Shown: positions 32,724 to 41,538 of the stretch, one piece after another
Layout of the letters: each line of letters begins with the position of its first letter
How positions within the stretch are numbered: the stretch's first letter is position 1
Made by a program: the position numbers and the translations under genes
From: Gemmatimonadaceae bacterium
GTDB taxonomy: Bacteria; Gemmatimonadota; Gemmatimonadetes; Gemmatimonadales; Gemmatimonadaceae
DNA length: 41,538 nucleotides
Reading direction: 5' to 3'
Assembly (NCBI GenBank): GCA_013697785.1
Contig: JACCWE010000038.1
Location: forward strand, 1 to 41,538
Notes under the pieces: generated by a model
What the model was told of the DNA's origin: nothing
What the model saw: the letters and a program-made list of their open reading frames with translations, nothing else
Databases searched by the model: none

Positions 32724-33526
32724 GTGAGCCGCTCTCGATCGGTGCGGCCGCCCGCCGCCTCGGCCTCTCCGTGGATATCGTGCGCGCGCTGGAGCAGACG
32801 GGTGAGTTGGAAGTGACGCGCACGCCGGGCGGTCACCGGCGCTTCAATCCGACCGTCTTGGATGCATACCTCGGGCGTCGCGGTAGTCGCGGCGCGCGCG
32901 TGAGCGACGTTCCTGAACAACTACGACAGCACGCCGAGACGCAAAAGCCGGCAACGCCAGTACGCCGAGAGCTACCGCAGCTCGCGACCGCCCCAAAGCA
33001 TAGTCGCGTGCCCGCTGCAAAGCAGCTCGCTCGAACCGTTGATCAAATATTCGACAATGCTAGACTGGACGCGCTGAAGGCACATGCACGATCACTCATT
33101 CCCTACGATGCAACCGCGGGTGCCCGCTCAGCGGTACTCGAAACGATTAACAGCTACGTGAATGCGTCGCGCTTCCCCGCTTCTACGCCGTTGTGGGTGG
33201 CGCACCAAGCAATCGAGGCGAAAATCGATGCGGTCCTTGAGCCATTCAACGCAGAGGCAGCGCGCGCGGCATCGATCAAGCGGGAGGAAGATGCAGAAAA
33301 TGCGGAACGCATTCACGAAGAGCGACAACTGCACTCACTGATCGAACGCGGCAAGTCACACGCCTTCACGGAAACGCTGTTGTGGGATCGAATCGAGGCC
33401 GAAGACGCTCGCGCGGCCGTGCTGGATGCTCTGGAGGAAGAAATCGAGTCCGGCTGGACGAATCGAGACGTGGAAGAGCTGGTGGACGAAGTGCTCGAAG
33501 AATTCGACGAGGAGTCGGACGACTAG
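32720..33526 (+). CDS. MerR/BldC-type HTH protein with acidic helical C-terminus
   Basis: 268 aa. Residues 4-50 form a MerR-like domain: LSIGAAARRLGLSVDIVRAL then TRTPGGHRRFNPTVLDAYLG. About residues 120-250 are helical with a Glu-rich end (EEEIESGWTNRDVEELVDEV). It is transcribed with the preceding 107-aa protein (ATGA overlap at 32720-32723). Unlike typical MerR regulators it has no effector domain recognisable. It may be a control or partition-like protein of the island, or a recombination directionality factor. Function unassigned. Confidence 0.65.
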   Translation: MSEPLSIGAAARRLGLSVDIVRALEQTGELEVTRTPGGHRRFNPTVLDAYLGRRGSRGARVSDVPEQLRQHAETQKPATPVRRELPQLATAPKHSRVPAAKQLARTVDQIFDNARLDALKAHARSLIPYDATAGARSAVLETINSYVNASRFPASTPLWVAHQAIEAKIDAVLEPFNAEAARAASIKREEDAENAERIHEERQLHSLIERGKSHAFTETLLWDRIEAEDARAAVLDALEEEIESGWTNRDVEELVDEVLEEFDEESDD

Positions 33527-33634
33527 CGAGCCAGAGCGGCGCTGCGAATCTGGAAAATCTGAGACTTCCAGATTCCGGCGAAAACCTAGGATTGAGGCCA
33601 GAATCCATCGCATGCGCGAGGGACCGGAGATCGA

Positions 33635-34045
33635 GTGGGAATTCGGGGGGATCGCGACGATGGGACCTCGCTTCGAGCATTCATCTCGAAGTGGAGCGGC
33701 GAAGCGGAAACGCTCCGCCGACTCGGCGCGCATGTCGACGGCGCCAAGCTCATCGACGCGCTCCTCTACGACCTCCACGCCCTGACCCGCGCTGAGGCCT
33801 CCGAATCGCTCACCCTCGAAGAGGCAGCCCGCGAGTCCGGCTACTCGCCAGACCATCTGGGCAAGCTTCTCCGATCCGGCACCATCCCCAACGCTGGCCG
33901 CAAGAACGCTCCTCGAATCCTCCGCAGCCACCTCCCTCTCAAACCCTCAGCGTTGCGCGAAGCGCGCGTCGAGGGCCAACTTGCTAGCGCAACACCCGGG
34001 CAAATCGCGCGGGCTGTCGTGACCTCCTCTGGAGATTTACGATGA
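33635..34045 (+). CDS. HTH protein upstream of the integrase
   Basis: 136 aa from GTG 33635, which has GGAG at a good distance. The block SLTLEEAARESGYSPDHLGK followed by LLRSGTIPNAGRKNAPRILRS is a helix-turn-helix with a basic wing, a layout seen in excisionase-like proteins adjacent to tyrosine recombinases. Residues 1-55 are helical. The stop overlaps the integrase ATG by 4 nt. It probably controls or assists the integrase. Confidence 0.7.
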   Translation: MGIRGDRDDGTSLRAFISKWSGEAETLRRLGAHVDGAKLIDALLYDLHALTRAEASESLTLEEAARESGYSPDHLGKLLRSGTIPNAGRKNAPRILRSHLPLKPSALREARVEGQLASATPGQIARAVVTSSGDLR

Positions 34046-35226
34046 CCCCAATGCGAACACGCCGGTGGAGTTATTCCGCCGGTGAACGGGGCCGAAACCG
34101 GGTACGTGCCTTCGAGCACCCGGCTACCGGCCTCATTTACCTGGAGTTCTCTGACCGCACGAGGCGGCGACGCGTGGCGCTCGGCCACCGGAACCGTAAT
34201 GCGGCCAAGGGAAAGGCGGAGGAGCTGGCCACGGCACTCAGAAACAGCGAGGCGCCTCCTGCTCCCGAGCTCACACTCCAATCGCTGTTTGACAATTACT
34301 TGCGTGAGGTAACCCCCGAGAAGGGGGAGAGCACACAGGACCACGACCGCCGCGCCGCCGCGCTCTTTCTCGATTGTATCGGCTCCTCGAGAAAGGTCGC
34401 GACACTCAACCGGCGCGATTGGGACTCGTTCATCGCGTGGCGCCGGAGACGCGGTGACAAACGCGGCGGCAAGAGAAGCGAGGGTAAACTGCGAGCCCGT
34501 GTGATCGAATACGACCTGAAGTTTCTTCAATCGGCCATCAACTGGGCTGTGATGACGCGGGATACTGCCGGGAAATTCCTCCTGGAGCGTAACCCTCTCA
34601 AGGGAATGCCGTGGCCGAAGGACGGCACTCCGAATCGTCCAACGCTCACCGACGAGCAGTATGAGAAGTTGTTGAGCGCATCGGCGCGTGTGGGCACTCG
34701 CTGCACTCTGGCGCTCGTGCTCGCGCACGAGACGGGACACCGAATCGGCTCGATTCGCTTGCTACGCTGGTCGGATGTCGACTGGAGTACGGGTGTGATT
34801 CGGTGGCGAGGCGAAAACGACAAGATCGGTTTCGAGCACGAAACGCCTCTCACCCGAGACGCCCTCGCCGCGCTGGATGCGGCGCGGCGCGAGAGATCAT
34901 CAGTTGGCGATACGTGGATCTTTACATCATCTAGAACGATCAACGAACCATCCCGGCATCTCTTCCGCGACTGGTGGGTGCGGATGGAGAAAATCGCCGA
35001 ACTGGCGCACGCACCCGGACAAGGCTGGCACAGTCTGCGGCGCCAGTTTGCAACGGAACTGAAGCACACACCCCTTGGAGACCTCTGCCATCTGGGAGGC
35101 TGGAAGGATCCGCAGACCGTCCTCAAGTGCTATCAAAGAGCAGACGAGACGACGATGCGGGCGGCACTGGAAACGCGAGCGAGTCTGCATCCCAACGGAC
35201 TTTTTGCTCGCAGTCGCTCCGCGTGA
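34042..35226 (+). CDS. int: Tyrosine site-specific recombinase (island integrase)
   Basis: 394 aa phage-type integrase. An N-terminal arm-binding region (1-80) and SAM-like core-binding domain (about 85-190) precede the catalytic domain. Catalytic residues are visible: Arg in TGHRIGSIRLLRW (about 233-240), HSLRRQF (His/Arg, about 329-332), GGWKDPQTVLKCY with the His/Trp (about 352) and the nucleophilic Tyr (about 363). Its stop lies 105 bp from the right att core and next to the tandem repeats at 35235-35260. It should catalyse integration into the 3' end of tRNA-Ile. The sequence appears intact, so the island may still excise. Confidence 0.95.
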   Translation: MTPMRTRRWSYSAGERGRNRVRAFEHPATGLIYLEFSDRTRRRRVALGHRNRNAAKGKAEELATALRNSEAPPAPELTLQSLFDNYLREVTPEKGESTQDHDRRAAALFLDCIGSSRKVATLNRRDWDSFIAWRRRRGDKRGGKRSEGKLRARVIEYDLKFLQSAINWAVMTRDTAGKFLLERNPLKGMPWPKDGTPNRPTLTDEQYEKLLSASARVGTRCTLALVLAHETGHRIGSIRLLRWSDVDWSTGVIRWRGENDKIGFEHETPLTRDALAALDAARRERSSVGDTWIFTSSRTINEPSRHLFRDWWVRMEKIAELAHAPGQGWHSLRRQFATELKHTPLGDLCHLGGWKDPQTVLKCYQRADETTMRAALETRASLHPNGLFARSRSA

Positions 35227-35234
35227 TCTGCGCG

Positions 35235-35260
35235 AATCGACACCATGAATCGACACCATC
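35235..35260 (+). repeat. Arm-type tandem direct repeats, right end of island
   Basis: Two adjacent 13-bp copies, AATCGACACCATG then AATCGACACCATC, about 70 bp inside the right att core and just after the integrase stop. The same motif occurs twice at the left end (21621-21645). Confidence 0.65.
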
Positions 35261-35271
35261 GCCACTTTACC

Positions 35272-35315
35272 GAAAAACGAAACGCCCCGCCCGAGGTCGC
35301 AACCTCAAGCGGGGC
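35272..35315 (-). terminator. Terminator hairpin downstream of tRNA-Ile (island-borne copy)
   Basis: On the minus strand GCCCCGC pairs with GCGGGGC (35284-35290 with 35309-35315), with an inner GAGGT/ACCTC stem, then a T-rich tail (GTTTCGTTTTT). It would end transcription of the tRNA and also lies after the convergent integrase. It is in the same position as the hairpin at 21421-21456, so the island restored both the tRNA 3' end and a terminator. Confidence 0.7.
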
Positions 35316-35330
35316 ATAATTTTCGTTGTC

Positions 35331-35405
<75 letters not shown>

Positions 35406-35482
35406 TCCATTCTCTGCCGACGGCACCGTAAAATCGCGGGCTGACCGACAGCCTTCAAGATTAAGACGCGCTGCCCCTTAAA

Positions 35483-36805
35483 TCAATTACCGCAGGCTCT
35501 TAGGAGCCCTCGGGAGGGCGTGCATAGCCGCCGCGCTCGATTCGCCGCGACCCACGCGTAGACTCGCGTCCCCACCCACTCCGATCCTGGCGCATACATC
35601 AGCGGCACCAGCGCCCAAAGCATCGGCAGTCTCCGGCTCACCTCGCGAAACGCGTAGAATCCGCGCAGGACACGGCCCTCTGGCGTCACCACCGCCATCT
35701 GCTCGCGCATCGCCTCCGGGGACAGCCTTGGCACGAGCGCCTGCGCGCGCGCCGACTCCCGCTCGAGATCCACAAAGCGCAGGCGTCGCCCGCCATCCAG
35801 AACGTCGAGTTGCGTCATGGTGCGGATGCAGAGCGGACAGTACCCGTCGTACACGAGCGTCCACACGCGTGCCTCGCTCCGCTCGTGGCCGCTCACACGC
35901 CGCCACTCCCCCCGCAGCGGCTCCGCAAAGGCCGCATACATGCCGACTAGCTGAAAGAACGGCGCCCGCATGAACAGCCAGATCCCCGTGTGCAGCCCCA
36001 CTCCCGTCGTGAGATACGCCGGCAGCGCGCGCGGCCACAGCACGCAGACGACGAACGTCAGCTCGAATATCAGCGCGACGGCCGCGAACGCAATCGTGAT
36101 CCAGTGCACGTGCGCGAGCGCGACGCTCATCGGCAGCTGGTTGCCGGTGCCGTCGAGCAGCAGATAGTACGACATCGTGTAGCCGTTCATCCACGCGGCC
36201 TTCCCCACCGTGATTTTCGAGAGCGCCGCGGAGAGATACACGAGCACGAGCAGCCATTGCGCCGTACGCAGCGGCCAGCGCGCATCTCTGCTCATCACCT
36301 CCGCCCCGGGAGCGAAGCGCTCGCGCCGCCGGCTCTCCGCCACGCGCGCGCGCATCGCATCAACCGAGATCTCGCCCCCACTGGGCGTCGCGATCAGCAT
36401 CCAGAGCACGATCGTCGCCGCCGCCTCCGGATGGCGCAGCGTTCCGTACGAATAAAAGTGCGCGAGCAGAAAGGTGTTCGCGGCCGCGAAGATCGTGAGC
36501 GACCATCGCGTGTGCGCGCCGACGATCGCGCAAATACCCGCAACGCCGGCGAGCATCCATGCACCGACGATCATCGCCGCGCCCGGCCGTGCACCCCACC
36601 CGAAGGGCAGCATCAGCAGCTTGAACGCCGGTATCGGCACGAACCATTCGTCCGGGAGGAGAGTCAGCCGCAGCTGCTGCGCGAGACCGCCCGGCCACAG
36701 CGCATCCGCCAGCAGCACGAACACGATGGCGATGCGCAGACAGGCGAGGTCGCGCACGCGCGCGGGCTCGAACCAGTAGCGATCGAGGCGCTCGCGAAAG
36801 GTCAT
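35483..36805 (-). CDS. HTTM-domain membrane protein fused to a DCC (DUF393) thiol-oxidoreductase-like domain
   Basis: 440 aa from ATG 36805. Residues 1-300 form an HTTM domain (horizontally transferred transmembrane, related to vitamin-K-dependent gamma-carboxylase): RDLACLRIAIVFVLLADAL at the N-terminus, several helices, YLSAALSKI and WMNGYTMSYYL. Residues about 325-440 are a DCC domain, LVYDGYCPLCIRTMTQLDVL with the DxxCPLC signature, FVDLERE, and a helical end. Such fusions may carry out membrane-linked redox modification; the substrate is unknown. The ATG overlaps the stop of the upstream partner gene (ATGA). Confidence 0.85.
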   Translation of the reverse strand: MTFRERLDRYWFEPARVRDLACLRIAIVFVLLADALWPGGLAQQLRLTLLPDEWFVPIPAFKLLMLPFGWGARPGAAMIVGAWMLAGVAGICAIVGAHTRWSLTIFAAANTFLLAHFYSYGTLRHPEAAATIVLWMLIATPSGGEISVDAMRARVAESRRRERFAPGAEVMSRDARWPLRTAQWLLVLVYLSAALSKITVGKAAWMNGYTMSYYLLLDGTGNQLPMSVALAHVHWITIAFAAVALIFELTFVVCVLWPRALPAYLTTGVGLHTGIWLFMRAPFFQLVGMYAAFAEPLRGEWRRVSGHERSEARVWTLVYDGYCPLCIRTMTQLDVLDGGRRLRFVDLERESARAQALVPRLSPEAMREQMAVVTPEGRVLRGFYAFREVSRRLPMLWALVPLMYAPGSEWVGTRVYAWVAANRARRLCTPSRGLLRACGN

Positions 36806-37287
36806 TTGCGCTCCGCTCGCGCGAGCGACCACACCGCGACGCCCTGCATCGGCGCGTGCACGCGATACGTCGACGTGTCCGCGACGAACACGATGCGCAT
36901 CCACGCGGACGCCGCGCAGAATTGCCCCGGATACTGTGCCTCGACGGCGCGGCTCACGCGCGCCGCGGCGCGCTGGCCCGTCTCGCTTTCTGGTGCGCGC
37001 GCAACGCTCAACAGCAGATTGTGCAGCTGAGCACGCGGCGCTCCGAGATCGCGGGCAGAGATGACCTGGTCGACGGCCTCGCTGCCGCAGCGCGCCGCTC
37101 GAAGCTCGGCCACGATCAGCGAATCCGATCGCGCGTGCGACTCCGCGTACATCGGATAGGCGAGAAAGGGCCAGTACCACCCGTGTAAATTCGGCGACAC
37201 CGGCGATGACACGAGCAGCTGCGTACCCAGCACGGCGATACAGACGCCGGTCGCAACGACCTTCGGTAGCGGCATGATCCTCGACAT
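36802..37287 (-). CDS. Membrane-anchored partner protein of the HTTM gene
   Basis: 161 aa from ATG 37287. One N-terminal hydrophobic segment (VVATGVCIAVLGTQLLVSS) is followed by NLHGWYWPFLAYPMYAESH, a motif of small proteins that accompany HTTM genes, then a soluble outside domain with two Cys (ARCGSEAV and GQFCAAS) that could form a disulfide. The downstream HTTM-DCC protein has a thioredoxin-like CxxC, so a redox partnership is plausible. Function otherwise unknown. ATG 37275 and TTG 37299 are alternative starts. Confidence 0.7.
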   Translation of the reverse strand: MSRIMPLPKVVATGVCIAVLGTQLLVSSPVSPNLHGWYWPFLAYPMYAESHARSDSLIVAELRAARCGSEAVDQVISARDLGAPRAQLHNLLLSVARAPESETGQRAAARVSRAVEAQYPGQFCAASAWMRIVFVADTSTYRVHAPMQGVAVWSLARAERK

Positions 37288-37403
37288 CGATGACTGCAAC
37301 GGACGTCTAGGATGCCGCTATTCCGTCTCGCGCACAACGTCTACGAAACGACACGGCCCCCGCCGCGCGAGCGCAACGGAGGCCGACTCGATCCCTCGCA
37401 GCA

Positions 37404-38621
37404 CTAGTGCCGTTCGCGCCGCGGCGTCGCCACGAACGCCAGAAGTCGCCCCGTTCCCGCCTCGACCAGGCGGCCCGTAATCGCCCCCTCCTCGTTGATG
37501 TCCTGCGCCGACACGAGGGAGTCGGTGAATCCCGCAGCCATCAACCCGTTCAGATTGTAAATCCGGCCGTGCTCCCAGATCACCGCCCGGCACACGACGG
37601 CGCCGCACGACTGCCCGGCGATCTGTCGCTCCGAATTGATCCCCATGGCCGTGCTGTTCGTGTCACCTGGCAGGGCGCCGAGATCCCTCGGACCTCCCCG
37701 CCGCGTCCAGAAAAACGCGTGTGGGTTGTATGCGCCATCTACATCGTTGCCAAGATTCGCGAAGCCGACTACATCGCCGGCATCGTTGATGTCCATCGGC
37801 GTGTTCCACGCGATGCCACCCAGCGTCCTGATGAGCGTCGGGTGCCCGTCCTCCCACAGCACCGCGTGCTGCGCGCTGAACTCGCCGATGGCCACGTCGC
37901 ACTCGCCGGAGATGCCGACGACCTGCCCTCGCGCGTTGATCGCCGTCGCCGCCGACGTCGAGTCTCCGCGCAGCGGCGGAAGCTGGTGAATGGCTCTCGT
38001 GCGCGCGTCCCAGAGTGCCGCGCGAAACTGCCGTATCTGGTTCCCCTTGCACGTCGGATCGTGCACGTCATTCTCCGCCCAGCCGACGATGTTTCCGCGG
38101 TCGTTCACGCCCGTGGCGAACCCGTTCACGCCGCCCGGGAATGTCGGCAGAGGACGCATTCCCCCACCCTCGTACACGAAGCCCAGGCAAACGTGATGGA
38201 TCGCAGCCGGAAGAAATCCGGAGCAGCTCCAGTCCTCGTGGAGCGGATCGATGTCGGCTGTCTCCGCGATCCCCACGACCGTGCCCCGATCGTTCTGCCC
38301 CGGCCATGCGACGCTGCTGTTCGGCCCACCAAGCGTGCCCAGATCGGTGAGCGACCCATCACGCCACAGAGCAGCGTGACGCGCCGAATTGTCGGGGAGA
38401 CTTACGTACCCCGCCACCCATCCTCGATCGTTGATGCTGTTCCCGCGATTCGCCCTGCCGCCGAGCGTGGGCAGCTTCTCCACGTCGTAGACTCGCAGTC
38501 GACCTCTGTCGTGCCACGCCGACAACTCGGCGCTTTCGGTGCCCGACGGCGGTGTGATCTGTGCGGCGTCGCCGCACGCACATACCGCAACCACAGTCAG
38601 AATGTACGCTCCGTGATGCAT
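37404..38621 (-). CDS. HAF-repeat lipoprotein
   Basis: 405 aa from ATG 38621, which has the strong ribosome site AAGGAGGGGGGA. The N-terminus MHHGAYILTVVAVCACGD is a lipoprotein leader, so the protein is probably anchored at the outer surface or in the periplasm. The body is made of about seven repeats with NDRGxVVG and LGTLGGxxS elements (for example NSINDRGWVAGYV, GVNDRGNIVGWAE and DINDAGDVVGFA), the HAF repeat, which likely folds into a beta-propeller-like structure. Function of the family is unknown. It is divergently arranged with the Ada-AlkA gene. Confidence 0.85.
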   Translation of the reverse strand: MHHGAYILTVVAVCACGDAAQITPPSGTESAELSAWHDRGRLRVYDVEKLPTLGGRANRGNSINDRGWVAGYVSLPDNSARHAALWRDGSLTDLGTLGGPNSSVAWPGQNDRGTVVGIAETADIDPLHEDWSCSGFLPAAIHHVCLGFVYEGGGMRPLPTFPGGVNGFATGVNDRGNIVGWAENDVHDPTCKGNQIRQFRAALWDARTRAIHQLPPLRGDSTSAATAINARGQVVGISGECDVAIGEFSAQHAVLWEDGHPTLIRTLGGIAWNTPMDINDAGDVVGFANLGNDVDGAYNPHAFFWTRRGGPRDLGALPGDTNSTAMGINSERQIAGQSCGAVVCRAVIWEHGRIYNLNGLMAAGFTDSLVSAQDINEEGAITGRLVEAGTGRLLAFVATPRRERH

Positions 38622-38830
38622 TCCCCCCTCCTTCACATGCGTGAGGCCGGCGCGCATCGGATGCGTGCGCGTCGACGTGGGCATCGTAGAGGCGGGGGTC
38701 GCCGCACGCGTGCCGGAATCGGCCACTCAATCTCGAAATTTCCCGAATTCGATGGCCGAAACCGGCGAGCCTTCGCTCGCGCACCCCGTAATTTTCGGTC
38801 GTGACTTTGGCCCCTGTGACATCGACTTTC

Positions 38831-40501
38831 ATGCTTACGGCTCCGCTGCCTGACGTCGCCGCGACCACGGCAGAGGATTTCTTCACCACGACGCAGGGTC
38901 GCGTCTACGCGCGCGCACTCGACGCACGCGACGCGCGCTTCGATGGTGTCTTCTTCGTCGGCATCACGACGACGCGCATCTACTGCCGCCCCGTGTGCCC
39001 GGCGCGCGTCGCCTACCATAGTCACCGCCGCTTCTTCGCCGCCGCTGCGGCCGCGGAGCAGGCGGGCTACCGCCCGTGCCTGCGCTGCCGCCCGGAGCTC
39101 GCGCCCGGACGCGGCTCGTGCGACTCGGTGTCGCGCATCGCCGGCGCGGCCGAGCATCGCATCGCGGCCGGTGCGCTCAACGGCCACAGCGTGACCGATC
39201 TCGCGCGTGAGCTTCACGTAAGCGAGCGTCATCTCCGTCGGGCGCTCGAGCGCGAGCTTGGCGTCTCTCCGCTCAAGCTCGCGCAGTCGCATCGCCTGCT
39301 CTTCGCGAAGCGGCTGCTCGCGGATACCAAGCTCCCCATCACGCAGATCGCCTACGCGAGCGGCTTCCAGAGCCTTCGCCGCTTCAACGCGTCATTCGCC
39401 GAGCAGTATCGCATGCCGCCGAGCGCGGTCAGGCGCGCGCCGGGTGCGAAGAACACGCCAGCCTCGCGCGCGCAGCGGCCGGACGAGATGCTTCGTCTCA
39501 CGCTCGCGTACCGCGCACCGCTCGCCTGGGATGTGCTCCTCGATTGCCTCGCGGGCGACGCGATCGGCGGAGTCGAGGTGATCGAGGGGCGGCGCTACGG
39601 GCGCACGGTCGAGATCGACGGCCACACCGGCGTCATGTTCGCCGAAGACGCGTCGGCCGCGTCGGCACCCTCCGACAAGACTCACGTGAACGTCGACGTC
39701 TCGGCGTCGCTCGTTCCCGCGCTCATGCCGCTCCTCTCGCGCCTGCGGCATCTCTTCGATCTCGACGCGCAGCCGTCCGCCATCGACGAGCACCTCTCCC
39801 AGGGCGGACTCGAGGCGCTCGTCGCCGCGCATCCAGGGCTTCGCGTTCCCGGCGCGATCGACGGCTTCGACATTGCGCTGCGAACGCTGCTGCGGGGACG
39901 CGCGCGCCCGTGCCGCGCCCAGATGATCGATGCGAGCGGCGCGCAGTCGGACGACGTCGCGGTGCGTGTGACGTGGGCGATCGGCGAGCCGCTCGAGACC
40001 GGCGTGCCGGGGCTCTCCCGTCTCTCGCCGACGGCGTGGCGCGTGGTCGATGCAGGAGTGGAGCGACTGGTCTCGCTCGGCGTGATGCGCGGACGCGCGG
40101 ACGCCGCGGTGGCGGTGGCGAAGCTCGTTGCGGGCGGCACGCTGCGACTCGAGCCCGGCGGCGACGTCACGGCGGCGCGCGCCGCGCTCGCCGCGATCCG
40201 AGGAGTAGGCGATCAGGTCGCGGCGAAGCTCGTGAGCCGTGCGCTTCGTTGGCCCGATGCGCTGTCGCCCGGCGAGACGGCGCTGCAGCGCGCAGCCAAG
40301 GCACGAAGCTCGAGCGCACTGATGGCGATGGCGCAGCGGTGGCGCCCATGGGGCTCGTACGCGGCGCTCCATCTCCGCTTGCACGACGAAGCACAGCAGT
40401 CGAGCCTCACCGCGCGCGCGCGTCGAGGAGCGACACCGGATCTCAACTCGCAGGAGGACGAGTCATGTCGGATGCACGCGCACGCGTCGATGGCAAGCTG
40501 A
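38831..40501 (+). CDS. Ada-AlkA fusion: methylphosphotriester sensor, AraC-type HTH and degenerate HhH-GPD glycosylase domain
   Basis: About 556 aa from ATG 38831; GTG 38801 is an alternative start. The Ada N-terminal zinc domain has CRPVC and CLRC cysteines, the first being the methyl acceptor. Next is an AraC-type pair of helix-turn-helices (SVTDLARELHVSERHLRRAL, ITQIAYASGFQSLRRFNASF). The C-terminal AlkA-like part has the right layout, including GVGDQVAAKLVSRAL, but GQQVS is not found and the residue expected to be the catalytic Asp is Glu in DALSPGETAL. The protein probably senses and signals alkylation; base excision by it is doubtful. Its 3' end overlaps the next gene by 37 bp. Confidence 0.85.
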   Translation: MLTAPLPDVAATTAEDFFTTTQGRVYARALDARDARFDGVFFVGITTTRIYCRPVCPARVAYHSHRRFFAAAAAAEQAGYRPCLRCRPELAPGRGSCDSVSRIAGAAEHRIAAGALNGHSVTDLARELHVSERHLRRALERELGVSPLKLAQSHRLLFAKRLLADTKLPITQIAYASGFQSLRRFNASFAEQYRMPPSAVRRAPGAKNTPASRAQRPDEMLRLTLAYRAPLAWDVLLDCLAGDAIGGVEVIEGRRYGRTVEIDGHTGVMFAEDASAASAPSDKTHVNVDVSASLVPALMPLLSRLRHLFDLDAQPSAIDEHLSQGGLEALVAAHPGLRVPGAIDGFDIALRTLLRGRARPCRAQMIDASGAQSDDVAVRVTWAIGEPLETGVPGLSRLSPTAWRVVDAGVERLVSLGVMRGRADAAVAVAKLVAGGTLRLEPGGDVTAARAALAAIRGVGDQVAAKLVSRALRWPDALSPGETALQRAAKARSSSALMAMAQRWRPWGSYAALHLRLHDEAQQSSLTARARRGATPDLNSQEDESCRMHAHASMAS

Positions 40502-41037
40502 CCATGCGCCCGCGCCGCTTCGCGCGGCCCGCGATCGTGATCGTCGGAATTGCGCTGCTCGGCTTCGGCGCGGTTGCCGTCGCGGCCAAAGCGCCACGCG
40601 CGTGCGCGTCTCCGGAGTACCGGCAATTCGACTTCTTCGCCGGGGACTGGGACACCTATGACGTGGCGGACTCCACGAAGATCATCGCGCGCAATCACGT
40701 GACGCCGATGCTCGGTGGTTGTGCGCTGCGAGAAGAGTACGTGCAGGGAGATGGGCTGCACGGCGAGAGCTTCAGCACCTACGATGCGAGCCGCCGCGGC
40801 TGGCATCAGAGCTGGGTCACGAACCACGGCTCGCTGCTGCTGCTCGATGGCGGGCTTCAGAACGGACGCATGGAGCTAACGGCCACCGAGCGCGCCACCG
40901 ACGGATCGTCATCGCTGATCCGTGCGGTGTGGTGGGCGGCGGGAAAGACGGTGCACGAGCGCGCCGAACGATCGAAGGACGGCGGTGCCACGTGGGCGCC
41001 GGTGTTCGATCTCGTTTTTTGGCCACACTCGTCGTAG
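40465..41037 (+). CDS. Exported DUF1579-like protein
   Basis: 190 aa from ATG 40465, with ribosome site GGAGGACGAG. The N-terminus has a basic stretch (MRPRRFARP) and a hydrophobic segment IVIVGIALLGFGAVAVAAK, a signal peptide or anchor, about 15 residues in. The rest, FDFFAGDWDTYD, GCALREEYVQGDG, SFSTYDASRRGWHQSWV and SKDGGATWAPVFDL, matches the lipocalin-like DUF1579 pattern of exported proteins. Function unknown. It overlaps the Ada-AlkA gene by 37 bp on the same strand and may be cotranscribed with it. Confidence 0.75.
   Translation: MSDARARVDGKLTMRPRRFARPAIVIVGIALLGFGAVAVAAKAPRACASPEYRQFDFFAGDWDTYDVADSTKIIARNHVTPMLGGCALREEYVQGDGLHGESFSTYDASRRGWHQSWVTNHGSLLLLDGGLQNGRMELTATERATDGSSSLIRAVWWAAGKTVHERAERSKDGGATWAPVFDLVFWPHSS

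Positions 41038-41538
<501 letters not shown>

Noticed and set aside
35990-37030. 346-codon plus-strand frame opposite the HTTM gene
   Set aside because: Arg/His-rich shadow frame; the minus strand has transmembrane helices and the DxxCPLC motif.
37407-38804. 465-codon plus-strand frame opposite the HAF-repeat gene
   Set aside because: No motifs or ribosome site, while the minus strand has a lipoprotein leader and clear repeats.
39544-40464. Plus-strand frame running through the Ada-AlkA gene into the DUF1579-like gene
   Set aside because: Only the part after ATG 40465 has protein-like sequence; the upstream part is an Arg-rich shadow of Ada-AlkA.

Overview
GC-rich bacterial chromosome segment. 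I favour Gemmatimonadota or a neighbouring soil phylum. The basis is high GC in third codon positions, an ADOP-type permease remnant, HAF-repeat and HTTM proteins, and an aerobic H2-scavenging type of hydrogenase. This taxonomic call is inference; the 66 nt of 16S rRNA at the right edge are too short to settle it.

Layout. 1-5.6 kb is a worn region: the 3' end of a patatin-like gene, a Tat-exported metallophosphoesterase, a frameshifted short-chain dehydrogenase, a terminator plus tRNA-3'-end-like remnant (about 2.12-2.20 kb), a membrane protein of unknown function, the C-terminal stump of an ADOP permease, a DUF417/RclC-like membrane protein and a frameshifted lipoprotein MsrA. 5.8-20.4 kb is a complete locus for an actinobacterial-type (group 1h) [NiFe]-hydrogenase. 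hypBA lie on the minus strand. Diverging from them, hypF-hypC-hypC-like-hypD-hypE, hhyS-hhyL and eight accessory genes run on the plus strand, nearly all with 1-4 nt start/stop overlaps. HypA-F build the NiFe(CN)2CO site, a dedicated protease fused to an extra N-terminal domain should trim HhyL, and five or six accessory proteins of unknown role (two small ones included) probably serve assembly, electron transfer or anchoring. 20.4-21.4 kb holds a stump of a 2-oxoacid dehydrogenase E1-beta gene and a DUF1440/YagU gene.

21,472-35,331 is a 13.9-kb genomic island integrated in the 3' end of tRNA-Ile(GAT). It has a 45-bp direct repeat at its ends, 13-bp arm-type repeats just inside both ends, and a tyrosine integrase next to the tRNA. 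Its cargo is a toxin-antitoxin pair (Xre-ImmA/IrrE antitoxin, DUF4411 PIN-like toxin), a type I restriction-modification system (hsdM, hsdS, hsdR), two uncharacterised genes downstream of hsdR that are candidate defence genes, and two or three small DNA-binding proteins.

35.5-41.5 kb is ordinary chromosome: an HTTM-DCC membrane protein with a partner gene, a HAF-repeat lipoprotein, an Ada-AlkA fusion with a degenerate glycosylase active site, an exported DUF1579-like protein, and the 3' end of a 16S rRNA gene on the minus strand. The 16S gene is not followed by a usual spacer or 23S gene.

The most interesting signals are the hydrogenase accessory cassette of unknown function, the Cys-to-Asp proximal-cluster ligand in HhyS, the island with its two unknown cargo genes, and the possible older third copy of the tRNA att site at 2.18 kb, which would place the hydrogenase locus inside an earlier island.
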